A DNA stretch of 64,000 nucleotides, from the NCBI RefSeq assembly GCF_024730665.1, contig NZ_CP084737.1, positions 1-64,000 on the forward strand, written 5' to 3'. Shown in pieces: positions 31,769 through 43,001 of this stretch. Within the stretch, counting starts at the first letter, position 1, and every line of letters begins with the position of its first letter. Source of the DNA: Coxiella-like endosymbiont (GTDB lineage Bacteria > Pseudomonadota > Gammaproteobacteria > Coxiellales > Coxiellaceae). A program made the position numbers and the translations under genes. Under the pieces are notes generated by a model that saw nothing but the letters and a program-made list of their open reading frames with translations, did no database searches and was not told the origin of the DNA.

Positions 31769-32822
31769 AATTCAACATCAGTAGCTTTCCTGAGATGGGC
31801 GACAATCAATTTTCTTTAAAAATTGTTTGAATTTGTGCGTAGTAGTAAGCTACCGGTGCAAAATGACTAGCAAAGAAAATGCTAAAAAAAGCCTCCAGAA
31901 CCACTATCTTAAATTATTTAATGTCAGCTTGTAACGGCTACTGCCATTAGAGAAAAACAGCGGAAGCGCGACACAGAATCCGAATATCATTGCTGCGACG
32001 AAGGATATAGCACACCGATCATATTTAAAGTACAGACAGAAAAATAATCAGTAGATTGAAAACATTGAAACTGTGCTTACAATAAGATATATAATTTCTT
32101 ACCGTGTTAAATGTTAATAATCATGAATTATACGCGTGACCTGTGGGAGTATGTTTTTAGACATTATTGGCACAGGAGTCATTGGCACTAGTTGAACCGT
32201 GTAATGAATTTTCTTTAGCTGCGTATGAAATTGTAACTTTTGCCGTGTCAGCATTAAAGAAAGCCGAAATCCTATTCCCCCGAATGGTGTTTGTCAACGT
32301 CCTAACATTCACCCCCTTAGGATTGTTTGATTAATGGTGTATTTGTGTTAATGGTCTTGTAGTTGGGTATCGATTCGACATTGCTCCTTGTACTTTACGA
32401 AAACAAGGATAATTTTGTAGTCATTGATCGGAATATTTGGCTCAATAATTCAATCTTGATAGCCCCCTAAAATTCTAGTTGTATTATAATGTGAGATCCT
32501 TGAAATGATGATGTAAATGCGGTAACGCTAATCCTAGAACTTGAAGGATTTTTTCATTAAATCGTATCTCTGAAATTTGCTATGTTTGCTATGTATTGCG
32601 GTTGCGTTTTTTAAATGGTTTTAGCGTTTTGAAACGGTATTGGAAGTTTGTATTAGGGTCTCCATAGGCTATCTTATTGATTTTGTTAAATATTCGCTTC
32701 TAGTAATTATCGACTAATGATGATGTTCGATCCACCAGTAGTGACGATGCTTACAATTACTAATCATGTCCTCAGCATGATGATAAATTGCAGTGGGTAG
32801 GATACCAACAGTGATAATAGAA
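31769..32822. other. 1 kb gene-free stretch between murA and rluD
   Basis: Lies between the convergent murA and rluD. I found no recognisable protein fragment and no clear terminator. Confidence 0.5.
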
Positions 32823-33809
32823 TTATTTTGTATAATGTTGCTCATCTTCGTTTAAACACTGAATTAAGTGAATCATATCTTTTGGGAGAGGAGCATGCCA
32901 TTTCATCGTCTGCTGAGTAACCGGGTGGATGAGGCGCAAAGTAGATGCGTGTAGCATTTGGCGGCAGGAAGCACTTAATGCCGCTTTTAGTGTAGCGGAG
33001 AGATGATTCGGGATACTGATGTGTGTGCCGTAGACAGGGTCGCCTACGAGAGGATGATGGATGTGTGCCATGTGAACGCGGATTTGGTGCGTACGGCCGG
33101 TTTCCAGGCGCAAGTGGATATGAGTATGGGCTCGATATCGGTGAATGATGCGAAAATGTGTTTTAGCAGGGCGGCCAACACCGCCATCCGCCATTGATGG
33201 AGTGATCGCCATCCGTGTTCGATGTACAGGATGGCGCCCGATAGGTGCTTCAATGGTTTTACCAGAGATTAAAATCCCTTTGACAATAGCTTCATATTCC
33301 CGGGTAATTGCTTGCATCTTCATAGCTTTGATCAGATGATGATGGGCAAACAATGTACGGGCGATAATAAGCAATCCGCAAGTGTCTTTGTCTAGTCGAT
33401 GGATAATGCCTGCTCTAGGGATAATTGCAAGATATGGATCGTAATGTAATAGTGCATTAACCAGGGTTTGATTAGGAACTCCTGCGCCAGGATGGACGAC
33501 TAACCCTGCAGGTTTGTTAATAATAAGTATTGCTTTGTCTTCGTAAATGATATTTAAAGGAATGGATTGAGGAACCCAGCGTTCAGCTGGTGCCAGTTGG
33601 GTAGTAATTTCAATCACTTGATTGGTCTGTACTTTTTCTCTGGCTAATATTTTTTGCTGATTATTCGAAGTTACATGTCCATCTCGGATCCAGTCTTGTA
33701 ATTGTGAACGAGAATAATCTGGAAACAATTTAGCTAGTGCCTGATCTAATCGCGCCCCATTTAATTCAGCAGGAATGGTATTTTTTAAAAAGATTGTTCT
33801 CGGACTCAT
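32823..33809 (-). CDS. rluD: 23S rRNA pseudouridine synthase RluD
   Basis: 328 residues, intact. An N-terminal S4 RNA-binding domain (ARLDQALAKLFPDYSRSQLQDWI) is followed by the RluA-family catalytic core. The catalytic aspartate is in IHRLDKDTCGLL, and ETGRTHQIRVHMAHIHHPLVGD is the other family signature. RluD makes the pseudouridines of helix 69 of 23S rRNA. It is divergent from bamD with 116 bases between, the same arrangement as in E. coli. Confidence 0.94.
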   Translation of the reverse strand: MSPRTIFLKNTIPAELNGARLDQALAKLFPDYSRSQLQDWIRDGHVTSNNQQKILAREKVQTNQVIEITTQLAPAERWVPQSIPLNIIYEDKAILIINKPAGLVVHPGAGVPNQTLVNALLHYDPYLAIIPRAGIIHRLDKDTCGLLIIARTLFAHHHLIKAMKMQAITREYEAIVKGILISGKTIEAPIGRHPVHRTRMAITPSMADGGVGRPAKTHFRIIHRYRAHTHIHLRLETGRTHQIRVHMAHIHHPLVGDPVYGTHISIPNHLSATLKAALSASCRQMLHASTLRLIHPVTQQTMKWHAPLPKDMIHLIQCLNEDEQHYTK

Positions 33810-33925
33810 TATAAAAACATATTCCTATTGTTATCTTCTCGCTTTTTGTATATTTAGTTGCTTTAGTTCTTAGGGGACTTAATCTATAATAGCAATATTT
33901 ATGTGATCAGTATAAAGAAAAACTC

Positions 33926-34696
33926 ATGAAAAAATTACTTTTTATTGTTGTCGTTTTACTTGAATTAATCGTAATCGGTTGCACCAAAAAGAATGTGGAT
34001 CCTTATTGCGTATCTCGTAACAAAACTCCAATGGAGTTATTGAATACCGGGGAGAAAGCACTGGCAAAAGAGAATTATGTTGAAGCGGTTAAAAATTTTA
34101 AAGCGTTAAATGCTATTTATCCTTTTTGGCCGCGTGCCCAACAAGCTGAGCTTGACACTATTTATGCTTACTATAAAAGTGGCGACATGGCTTCTGCGAT
34201 TATAGCAGCTGATCGTTATATTCATCTGTATCCACAAGGTCTGCATGTAGACTATGCGTACTACATGCGCGGCGTTATTGACTTCGATTTTGGATTATCC
34301 TGTTTGCAGAAGTTAGCTGATGTTAATCCTGCTGCTCATGATGTGAGTACTTTACAACAATCATTTGCTGCATTTACTACGCTCGTTCAAAATTTTCCAC
34401 ATAGTTTATATATATCTGATGCGCTCACTAGAATGCGATATATTCGTAATTTAATGGCACAACGCGAAATTACGATTGCAGAGTTTTATATGAAAAGGTA
34501 CGCGTATTTAGCAGCAGCTAATCGAGCCAGTTATGTCGTTCAACATTTTCAGGGATCGCCCCAAGTTATTAAAGGTTTGGCTATCATGGTACAAGCATAT
34601 CGGGCACTGAATTTACCGAAAATAGCAGACTCAATTTATCATTTGTTGCAAACTAATTATCCTGATGCACCTGAATTAAAACTCTTGATAATCTGA
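33926..34696 (+). CDS. bamD: Outer membrane assembly lipoprotein BamD
   Basis: 256 residues. A lipoprotein signal peptide ends in VIGC, giving a lipidated N-terminal cysteine. TPR repeats follow (ELLNTGEKALAKENYVEAVKNF; DYAYYMRGVIDF). The C-terminal part has REITIAEFYMKRYAYLAAANR, strongly conserved in BamD/ComL. It is part of the BAM complex that folds outer membrane proteins. The frame is intact. Confidence 0.93.
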   Translation: MKKLLFIVVVLLELIVIGCTKKNVDPYCVSRNKTPMELLNTGEKALAKENYVEAVKNFKALNAIYPFWPRAQQAELDTIYAYYKSGDMASAIIAADRYIHLYPQGLHVDYAYYMRGVIDFDFGLSCLQKLADVNPAAHDVSTLQQSFAAFTTLVQNFPHSLYISDALTRMRYIRNLMAQREITIAEFYMKRYAYLAAANRASYVVQHFQGSPQVIKGLAIMVQAYRALNLPKIADSIYHLLQTNYPDAPELKLLII

Positions 34697-35209
34697 AATT
34701 TTTTAATTTTTTGGGCACTCTTCCAGTGCATTAGTTTGGTGATTAATAAACATTTTCTAGTTGTTATAACGATTCCCTTGAGCTAAGGAGATTGCGATTT
34801 CTCGAGACCGTGTTGAGTTAAATAAATTCTTTAGTAGTCGGGAAAAAACGACTTAGTGTCGTCGTTTAGATGATAACTTTAAGTAAGGGTTTTCAAGGGT
34901 GCTGTCTTTTTTCGTACGAAGGTCAGTTTCTTTTAGTAACACTGATAATCGCTATTCATTTCATTTTCCAGTTCCTAATGATACCATTGCCATAATGGGG
35001 CACTTTGTTTTAGGATGAAACAGCAGCAGGTGTTCGATTTCGTATGAAACGTATTAGAGAATCAAAATTAAATTAAAATTAGATTAAACTGTATTAGTTG
35101 GTATAAGGTTGTGGAATTTTAAGAAGGCTCTTGAGAAGGGGTAACGTTTAGTTATACCAATTCTAGAAAAGTGTTTAAACCATTCCATTGCCAATTTTGT
35201 GTTAGACTG
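34697..35209. other. 0.5 kb gene-free stretch
   Basis: No recognisable gene or RNA; AT-rich with frequent stops. Confidence 0.5.
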
Positions 35210-35813
35210 ATGAATTGTATGCCACACCACATTCAAAAAGTCGGCGGTTTAGGCGGACATATCTTTCGTCGCTCCCTTCATGTGGCGATTTTATTCATTC
35301 CTTTTCTTTATTTCACTCATGCAGAAACAGTAGCCCAATTCACTGGTTTATCCCAAAAAATTTACTACTAATTATTATTGCGTTAACTATTATATTTGAA
35401 ATTGTGCGATTAAAAATGGGGTGGATATTATGGGGGCAGCGTGAAAGAGAAGTCAAAAATATTTCATCCTTTACATGGACTGTAGTTAGCCTTTGTGTGG
35501 TTTTACTGTTAGCGCCGGGAAAACAATATGCTATTCCGATTATTGCATCGTGTGCTTTCGTTGATCCTTTTCTAGGAGAGCTTCGTCGAACTCAACTAAA
35601 CAGGGCATGGATTTTTTTATTGCCATGGTTGTTGTGATGCTAATTTGGGGGATGGCTGTTTGGTGGTTTAAAATTGACTGGTTATTAATTTTATTGATGG
35701 GGCCAATGGTTGTTATGTTGGAATGGCCTAATTTTTGGATCGACGATAATGCTTTGGTACAATTAGGGACGCTTTTTATTATACTAATACTGTATGGGGG
35801 AAGGGTTGCTTGA
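35210..35813 (+). CDS. Dolichol kinase/phosphatidate cytidylyltransferase-like membrane protein, two frameshifts as sequenced
   Basis: About 201 residues with several membrane segments (LHVAILFIPFLYF; LLLIIIALTIIFEIVRL; FIAMVVVMLIWGMAVWWF; LLILLMGPMVVML). Late motifs resemble the dolichol kinase/CDP-diglyceride synthetase superfamily: PIIASCAFVDPFLGELRR and EWPNFWIDDNALVQLG with its acidic DD. The frame breaks twice, at A6 35355-35360 and T7 35612-35618; one extra base in each restores a continuous protein. A lipid-activating or polyprenol kinase function is the family expectation; the substrate is unknown. The start could be ATG 35210 or 35219. Confidence 0.6.
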
Positions 35814-36492
35814 TATTATCTTGCTTTCGCTCAGTAGCCCAAGCCAAGAGGTGATGAAGTGTGATATTTAAGTTAAGGTCTTTTGTTGTTTTAGGAATTC
35901 TTATCAGGAGGGTTCTTATGTTGTTTCATACATAGGTCATTTACTCCTCAGTAAAATAGCGGAGTGGCCCTTCTAGTATTTAAAGCTTCTCTCTTTTTTC
36001 TTTTTCTTAATAAGGTTTTTACTGTTTATCAAATGTTTTCTAGTGCGTCGCTGGATTTTTGCTTAAATTTTATCCATTTATTATGAGTGCATATAAAACT
36101 ATCTTTAAACGGAGCATCAGCATTAGTTAGAGGAGATTCAGGTTTAGAAAGTGAACTTTTTTGTAGATGCCGGATTAGAAAAAATTGCAATATATTCTTT
36201 TAAAATAAAATTATCGGAATCAAAACAAGTGGTTATATAGGATCCTAGGTAGTCATTGCGCGATGATTAATTAGTAACTAGGAAATACTATGGTTGGATT
36301 GCCTCATTCCTGAATCTATTTTGGGGCATCTTAAAAAGCACGGATTTTTGAGGATTAATTATTCTGAAAAATATAGGGTTAAAGAATTTTCAGTATTGGC
36401 TCATACTCAAATTTATAAAAATTCCACAGTATGAGTATTTCTATCAGTAGCGTGGTGGTGTCCTTAATTCATTAGGGACCTGGCCTTATTTT

Positions 36493-36765
36493 ATGGTGAA
36501 AAAGATCAAAAAATTATTATTTATCGGGGGTTGGGGTTTTAGAGGGAAGGCAATTGCTTATTTTGCATCAACAAATTTAACGCCAGTACTATCAAGAATT
36601 AGAGAAAGGCATAATTTTGGCATTCGGTTAAACTGGAATGAACGTTGTGAGTTAGTACCTATTGCTACACCTATTGAGCTGGCATTAATTATAGATCCTG
36701 ATTTAATCTGCAATCGTAATAACCCAGGAATTACCTTTACTTTAATTCCGCGGCTAGTATACTGA
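36493..36765 (+). pseudogene. Possible fragment of an unrecognised gene (90 codons)
   Basis: The frame opens MVKKIKKLLFIGGWGFRGKA and ends DPDLICNRNNPGITFTLIPR. Composition is protein-like, but no ribosome site precedes the ATG. A shifted frame just downstream (MESLAAEAGGAVSLSSLVSD, from about 36796) looks like its continuation. I do not recognise the family. A decayed gene of unknown function is the simplest reading. Confidence 0.3.
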
Positions 36766-37735
36766 CGTTGCAATTAAGCAACGCATAGTCTTCTCATGGA
36801 AAGTCTTGCTGCTGAAGCTGGGGGAGCTGTTTCTTTAAGTTCTTTGGTCAGTGACGAGACAAAAAAAGGGCAGTATATTGAAAGTAGTGCTTTTGTACAC
36901 TTTCTCTCCCACTGTTTGTCATTAGTTTCGTTTGTTCACTGGCAAATTTTGTAGCATATGAGAAGAACCGACACACATTTCCAATAAGTAAAGGATATGT
37001 AATCGATGATACTGTCATGGACAAGCAATGAAGACGGAAAGAAAGATTATCTGAGAGCAATTGGTGGCATACTGAGTTATCTTGGATCGGCCCCTACCCT
37101 GATGAAATATCATTCCTTCAAGAAAAGCAAGAAATGACCCCTCTCGATGAAATGGATATGTAGGAGTTTATTATACCGCATTGAAAGACGCCTATGAATT
37201 TTAGTAAATTTACCTAGCTGCTTGGGTAGCAGTTTATTTAAAGAGAATTATTTTTCTATTATGATCATGATAGAGTTGTGTTTATATCTAGCCGTGTCCT
37301 AAAAATGTTTAGCACAAAAATTGTTCTCGAGATACTTCAAAAATCCTATTACGGGAAACGCTTAATATCGTCATGCAAGTTATTAATGTCGATTATTTCT
37401 CATCAGAAATTTTACTATTGCTGTCTGCAAGATAAGTGGGGATAATAAAAATTGAGTTGAAAACCCTACCATGGGGATGCTACCTAAAACCCGAAACCCG
37501 TACATGCGTGAGACACCTATCGCTCTTTTGATTAGGGATCAGGGACCTATTGCTTGCTATCAACATTCAGCAGAGATCAGTCTGAATATATGTCTTCATA
37601 GGCATAGTACTATATCCTGATCCCAATAAGACTTCAGATTCAATTTGATGAGAAATTGATACTAAATTTTACTCGGTCATCACCTGAGTCCATTCAGGCA
37701 CAAAATGAACACGGCACTTATCCTGATATCGTAAT

Positions 37736-37763
37736 AAATTTCACTGAAATTTCAGTGAAATTT
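37736..37763. repeat. 28-bp perfect palindrome
   Basis: AAATTTCACTGAAA is followed directly by its exact complement. There is no loop or T-run, and it lies in gene-free DNA. Confidence 0.85.
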
Positions 37764-38063
37764 GATTCAGCACCTGAAGACCATTTTGATTTTCATCCAG
37801 TGAACTTTTACAAGTACTTTGAATAGCTATTTTAAAGATTTGACATCGGAAAATTCTCATATGGCCTGTCAAAAAAGCATGAAGAGATAAAACGCATTAT
37901 TTTACTTTGCGTCTTTATTTATCTAGAGGGTTTGGTAGCGCTGGTTTCTTGTAGCAAGGGTTAGCGATAATTGACAGATAAATTCTGAATGAATGATCAG
38001 GGATTAAGATAATCCAGCAGTTGCATAGTCTATTCTAGAATGCTATGTTACCGTTCTTGTCGT

Positions 38064-38138
38064 AGGCACGTAGCTCAGTGGCAGAGCACCACCTTGACAT
38101 GGTGGGGGTCGTTGGTTCGATACCAATCGTGCCTACCA
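38064..38138 (+). tRNA. tRNA-Val (anticodon GAC), CCA encoded
   Basis: A full cloverleaf. Acceptor strands AGGCACG and CGTGCCT pair perfectly. The D-arm is GCTC/GAGC, and the anticodon stem CCACC/GGTGG encloses TTGACAT (GAC at 38096-38098). The T-arm GTTGG/CCAAT carries TTCGATA. ACCA follows directly, so CCA is encoded, unlike the tRNA-Leu and tRNA-Pro of this window. Confidence 0.95.
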
Positions 38139-39867
38139 TGTAACCAAGGATGTTACTAACCTAACAATTTTGTATATATTCTATGACCGAATGTAGCAGT
38201 CTTTTGGTATCACCGGATTCTAAGTGCGAGTTTCTTTTATAAATATATAGGTAAGTTATTTTGGCTATTACTTTACTACAGATTATGGGTGGAGTTTATG
38301 GGGTGGAAAATCGCCGTTGACTTCTCCACAAGATAAAATTCGGCGTTATGGACGTTGTAGGTGAACGATAAGACTAGATTGGCTAATCATTTAGATTTTA
38401 GAACACTCTCTTTAAGGGCAGGCGTTTGTAATAGGTATAGATATGGTTATCGACCTGATTGAGTTGCTCAGCGATATTTAGCTGAGCAATCCCGCACCGG
38501 AGTAAAGTTAGATAAGAATAAATTAAGGGGTGGCATCGCCCGTTTAAAAGGATGGTCACAAGCAAATAGCAGACTGATATCAGGGCCCGAAAAAATCAGA
38601 CAGGTCCTTCCTTCCCCCTCCTTTCCCCCCTGAAACTACTTACGTATATTAAATAGTGAAACTAATAGTGAAACTGGCAAGCACAGAAAATTAGTGTGTA
38701 AAATATAGCCGTAGGTATCAAAAAGAGTATTTTAGTCAATTTTTAATAAAATAGACAAGGAGTTAGGAATTTGCATGTATTCTTTAACTCTTTAACATGT
38801 GAAACATAATTATGGTTCCATGTTGTGAATTATATAAATCCTGTCAAAATGGATGTTATTGAAATGTAAATTACTTGTTATGAGGATATTTATAAAATCG
38901 AGTTGTGAGAATTGAATAATCGTCGATACATTGAATAATCTCCTAACTACAAAAAGAAGTGCTTTATTAGTATAAGAAGCTTTTGTTGATTTTTGGCTAC
39001 AAGTATTGAGCTTGGTTACTGTCTCTATTTGAATGCCACTAGTTAACTTTGAAGCAGGGTAGATGGTGCCCCTGCCGAGACGATGTGTAAATGTGTAGGT
39101 TATCAGATTTAGAGGACGAGGGGATAGTAGAACAAAATATTGAGTATCCCTGCTAGCATTTGGTATGCACTAGAAGATTCTTGAAATCTAATCCTAAATT
39201 TCATAACAGATAATGGTTTTTCTGTTATCATAGTGAAATTAATTCAGGTCTTTCCCTGAGAAGCCCTCTAGTCATCTTCAAAAGATTACTAAGTAAAATC
39301 AAGATTCTTTTTTATGGAATTTTGATGCAATAATTCACGAAGCTACAATAGGGCAACAAACAGTTATCGTATAAAATTAAAATGGATAGAGAAAGATAAG
39401 AACCATACTGTACTGAAAAGTAGCGTTTATGATGCATCCTGTCTCCGTAAGTTTCTTCTGAGGGTTAGCTTATTCTTACAATGAATGTAGTTCTTCTAGA
39501 TCTTTTGCGTCGATAGCTGCTTTCAGTGCACAATGAAAGCCTCACATAGGTGCGACTTATCTTTATTCGGTCAAGATTCATAACATCCTGCTTATTCATT
39601 TCTCGTCTGGTTGGTTAATTGAAAATCACTGCTTGTTAATTTTCATCATTATCAATTAGTTATAGAGAATGAAAATTGACCATTTTAATTAACTTAAAAA
39701 TAAAATATTCTAATCTTTGGAGATCTAAAATTGTCAAGAAATTCGATAAATTGGATGAAAAATAATCGACATTAAAATAAATGTTTAAGTCAGCAGGCTC
39801 CTTTTACTTTCGTAAAAATGATAATTCATGCTACTATCCTAAATTTCTTGAGGAAAGCATATTCTTT
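38139..39867. other. 1.7 kb gene-free stretch upstream of thrS
   Basis: No gene recognised. A 9-bp hairpin (TTGCTCAGC at 38464-38472 against GCTGAGCAA at 38481-38489) stands out but has no T-tail. The thrS promoter and leader must lie at the 3' end; I could not define them. Confidence 0.5.
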
Positions 39868-41787
39868 ATGCCAATAATCCGACTCTCTGACGGGAGCATA
39901 AAAAAATTTGAAAATCCGGTAACTGTTCAAGCTGTGGTAGAGTCCATGAGACCTTCGCTTTTGCAAGCCGCACTGGCAGGAAAAGTGGACGATCAATTGG
40001 TGGATTTGTCTTACTTCATTGATAAAGACGTTGCGCTTAAAATTATTACCGACAAAGATCTCATTGGTCTGGAAATTATTCGCCATTCGACTGCGCACTT
40101 ATTAGCACATGCTGTCAAAAAGTTATTTCCCACTGCGAAAACGACTGTTGGTCCTGTGATCAAAGATGGTTTTTGCTATGATTTTGCTTTCGAACGCTCC
40201 TTTACGCCGGATGATCTTAAAAGTATTGAAAAGAAAATGGAAGAATTGGCCAAAGACAACCTCGTGGGTGAGCGAAAGGTATTAAGCCGAGAAGAAGCGC
40301 TGGCCCTTTTTAAAAAGATGGATGAGACGTATAAGGTCAAAATTATTCGCGCAATTCCAAAAGAGGAGACGCTCACTATTTATCAACAAGGCGATTTTAT
40401 TGACTTATGTTATTACGGCCCACATGTTCCTCGCACTGGCTATTTAAAAGCCTTTAAACTTACGAAATTATCGGGTGCTTATTGGCAAGGGGATAGTAGT
40501 AATGAAATGCTGCAGCGGATTTATGGAACTGCTTGGTCCGATACTAAATCTTTAAAATCTTATCTCTATTGTCTCGAAGAAGCTAAAAAACGAGATCACC
40601 GTACGTTGGCGAAAAAAATGGATCTTTTTCATTTTCAGAAAGAATCGCCAGGCAGTGTATTTTGGCATCCCAATGGCTGGAGTATTATTCTTCAGATGCG
40701 CGACTATATTGGCCATATAACACGCAAATATGGTTATCAGGAAGTAAGTACCCCACAACTTATTGACACCATTCTTTGGGATAAATCCGGGCATTTGGAA
40801 AAATTTGGTGATGATATTTTTACATTGTCCCTTGAGACTCAGCAGTACGTGATTAAACCGATGAGCTGTCCTGCGCACGTCCAAATATTCAATCAAGGTG
40901 TTAAAAGCTATCGCGATTTGCCCATCCGCTATGCTGAATTTGGTGCGTGTCATCGCAATGAACCTTCAGGCACGTTACATGGTTTAATGCGATTGCGAAG
41001 TTTTGTGCAAGATGATGCGCATATTTTTTGTACGGAAAACCAAATTCAGACAGAAATATTAGTTTTTATTGATCAATTACACGAAGTTTATGCCGATTTT
41101 GGATTCACCGAAGTCATTCATAAACTTTCTACTCGTCCTGAAAAACGCATTGGTAGTGATGAAATGTGGAATAAAGCGGAGCAAGCGCTATCAGAAGCCT
41201 TGGATTGCAAGGGGGTCGAGTGGAGCGTATTGCCAGGTGAGGGCGCTTTTTATGGTCCTAAAATTGAATTTTCCTTGCGAGATTGTCTGAAACGCATATG
41301 GCAATGTGGTACAGTCCAGGTGGATTTTTCCATGCCTGAGCAATTAGGCGCTCATTATATCGCTGAAGATGGTTCGAAAAAGCCGCCCGTTATAATCCAT
41401 CGTGCTATTTTAGGCTCTTTTGAGCGTTTTTTAGGGATTTTATTAGAAGAGTATGCTGGTGAATTGCCTTTATGGTTAGCCCCTGTTCAAGTTATCGTGA
41501 TGAATATCACGGACCGCCACGCAGATTATGTATGTCAAATGGTAGAAAACCTTCAAAATCTAGGAATTAGATCTCGATTAGACTTGAGAAATGAGAAGAT
41601 CAGCTTTAAAATCCGCGAACACACTATTGCGCGCGTACCTTATCAGGTTATTATTGGTGATCGAGAAGTTGCTGATGAAACGCTAGCAGTGCGGGCATTA
41701 GGGAGTGAAAAAATAGTAGTAACGCTGGAAGAGTTTGTACACCAGTTACAGGCTGAAATTAATCAGCGAAGTCGAAAGAGGAGATAA
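39868..41787 (+). CDS. thrS: Threonyl-tRNA synthetase
   Basis: 639 residues from ATG 39868 (MPIIRLSDGSIKKFENPVTV), the family N-terminus; the in-frame extension back to 39781 lacks counterparts. A TGS domain is followed by the editing domain (RHSTAHLLAHAVKKLFP). The class II catalytic core has MSCPAHVQIF (zinc cysteine), FGACHRNEPSGTLHGLMRLR (motif 2) and HRAILGSFERFLGILLE (motif 3). A C-terminal anticodon-binding domain completes it. It heads the translation operon; infC follows after three bases. Confidence 0.96.
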   Translation: MPIIRLSDGSIKKFENPVTVQAVVESMRPSLLQAALAGKVDDQLVDLSYFIDKDVALKIITDKDLIGLEIIRHSTAHLLAHAVKKLFPTAKTTVGPVIKDGFCYDFAFERSFTPDDLKSIEKKMEELAKDNLVGERKVLSREEALALFKKMDETYKVKIIRAIPKEETLTIYQQGDFIDLCYYGPHVPRTGYLKAFKLTKLSGAYWQGDSSNEMLQRIYGTAWSDTKSLKSYLYCLEEAKKRDHRTLAKKMDLFHFQKESPGSVFWHPNGWSIILQMRDYIGHITRKYGYQEVSTPQLIDTILWDKSGHLEKFGDDIFTLSLETQQYVIKPMSCPAHVQIFNQGVKSYRDLPIRYAEFGACHRNEPSGTLHGLMRLRSFVQDDAHIFCTENQIQTEILVFIDQLHEVYADFGFTEVIHKLSTRPEKRIGSDEMWNKAEQALSEALDCKGVEWSVLPGEGAFYGPKIEFSLRDCLKRIWQCGTVQVDFSMPEQLGAHYIAEDGSKKPPVIIHRAILGSFERFLGILLEEYAGELPLWLAPVQVIVMNITDRHADYVCQMVENLQNLGIRSRLDLRNEKISFKIREHTIARVPYQVIIGDREVADETLAVRALGSEKIVVTLEEFVHQLQAEINQRSRKRR

Positions 41788-41790
41788 CGT

Positions 41791-42351
41791 ATCAGATCGA
41801 AACGAACACGTGTTAACAACCAAATCCGTTCCTTAGAAGTGCGGTTGATTGATGAAAATGGTGAGCAAGTTGGGGTGGTAAGAACTGATCGAGCCATTGT
41901 GATGGCTGAAGAAGCTGGTCTGGATTTGGTCGAGATTTCCCCTACTGCAAAGCCACCAGTTTGCCGAATCATGGATTTTGGTAAATATCAATTCGAACAA
42001 AGCAAACAAAAAACTGCGCAAAAGAAAAGGCAGCAGTTAATTCATCTTAAGGAGGTGAAATTTCGTCCAGCTACTGATGTAGGCGATTATCAAGTAAAAT
42101 TACGCAAAATAGCCGCCTTTTTAGAGCGTGGTGATAAGGTAAAAGTGACTGTGCGCTTTCGGGGACGTGAAATACAACACCGCGAATTAGGGATCGAGTT
42201 GTTGAACCGGATAAAGCGCGATCTAGGAAGCATTACCATTGAGCAAGACCTAAAAATAGAAGGTCGCCAGATGATAATGGTGATTATGAAAGGTAAGGGT
42301 GAAACCAACATTAAAAAAAAGAGTGAAGGGCATGCCGAAATTGAAGACTAA
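41791..42351 (+). CDS. infC: Translation initiation factor IF-3, probable AUC start
   Basis: The family sequence is already in frame well before the first ATG (41839): [20 protein letters not shown] is the start of the IF-3 N-domain. The frame opens at ATC 41791, seven bases after a strong AGAGGAG ribosome site (41777-41783) that lies inside the last codons of thrS. No ATG, GTG or TTG suits that position. infC is known to start at AUU or AUC in many bacteria, so that IF-3 can repress its own translation. The N- and C-domains are intact ([13 protein letters not shown] linker; [14 protein letters not shown]), about 186 residues. It overlaps rpmI by 20 bases. Confidence 0.9.
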   Translation: MRSKRTRVNNQIRSLEVRLIDENGEQVGVVRTDRAIVMAEEAGLDLVEISPTAKPPVCRIMDFGKYQFEQSKQKTAQKKRQQLIHLKEVKFRPATDVGDYQVKLRKIAAFLERGDKVKVTVRFRGREIQHRELGIELLNRIKRDLGSITIEQDLKIEGRQMIMVIMKGKGETNIKKKSEGHAEIED

Positions 42352-42529
42352 TCGAGGTGCTGCAAAAAGATTTAGGTGCACAGGTTCTGGTGCTATCAAA
42401 CGGGCATCCTCAAATCATAACCATATTTTGACAAAAAAATCGCAAAAGCGTAAACGTCGCTTGCGCGAATTGCATAAAGTTGCTAAAAGTGACTTGGAGG
42501 CAATTCGGGAACTGTTAAAGCACTACTAA
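42332..42529 (+). CDS. rpmI: Ribosomal protein L35 (bL35)
   Basis: 65 residues starting [20 protein letters not shown], the classical L35 N-terminus, with GAAGGG just before the ATG. It overlaps the end of infC, so translation is coupled. Highly basic, with the [15 protein letters not shown] core motif. Confidence 0.96.
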   Translation: MPKLKTNRGAAKRFRCTGSGAIKRASSNHNHILTKKSQKRKRRLRELHKVAKSDLEAIRELLKHY

Positions 42530-42635
42530 TTCGTTGTCCCGCAGTTCCCCCCTAACCATAGATTCAGTGAACGTCAACATTTAGATATTTCTGAATCCAC
42601 GGGCTGAAAGTGAAGAAGATAGTGGAGAAAGAGAG

Positions 42636-42986
42636 ATGCCAAGAGTGAAACGAGGGGTCACCGCAAGAGCGCGGCATAAAAAGATGCTCAGTAAAGCAAA
42701 AGGTTATTATGGTGCACGTAGCCGCGTGTATCGAGTTGCAAAACAAGCGGTGATTAAAGCAGCGCAATATGCTTACCGAGATCGCAAGAAACGCAAGCGT
42801 CAATTTCGCGCTTTGTGGATTGTTCGCATTAATGCAGCTGCTCGTGAGTATGGACTTTCTTATAATCGTTTAATTAATGGTTTAAACAAAGCTAAAATTC
42901 TTATTGACCGAAAAAATCTGTCTGATTTAGCAGTCAATGATAAAGTCGCCTTTCTAGAGTTAGCAAAAAGGCTAAACTTGAATTAG
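42636..42986 (+). CDS. rplT: Ribosomal protein L20 (bL20)
   Basis: 116 residues, [22 protein letters not shown] at the start and the conserved [17 protein letters not shown] in the middle. Binds 23S rRNA early in assembly. A purine-rich GGAGAAAGAGAG ribosome site precedes the ATG. The 106 bases between rpmI and rplT carry no gene; in E. coli L20 represses rpmI-rplT through leader RNA, but I cannot show that here. Confidence 0.96.
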   Translation: MPRVKRGVTARARHKKMLSKAKGYYGARSRVYRVAKQAVIKAAQYAYRDRKKRKRQFRALWIVRINAAAREYGLSYNRLINGLNKAKILIDRKNLSDLAVNDKVAFLELAKRLNLN

Positions 42987-43001
42987 CTGAATAATGATGC
43001 A

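Larger units (their letters stand above)
35814..38063. other. 2.2 kb decayed stretch before tRNA-Val
   Basis: One 90-codon frame (36493-36765) and a few protein-like scraps after it are listed separately. Nothing can be assigned to a family. The 28-bp palindrome at 37736-37763 also lies here. Confidence 0.5.

Noticed and set aside
33003-33339. Plus-strand frames opposite rluD
   Set aside because: Shadows of rluD; no motifs of their own.
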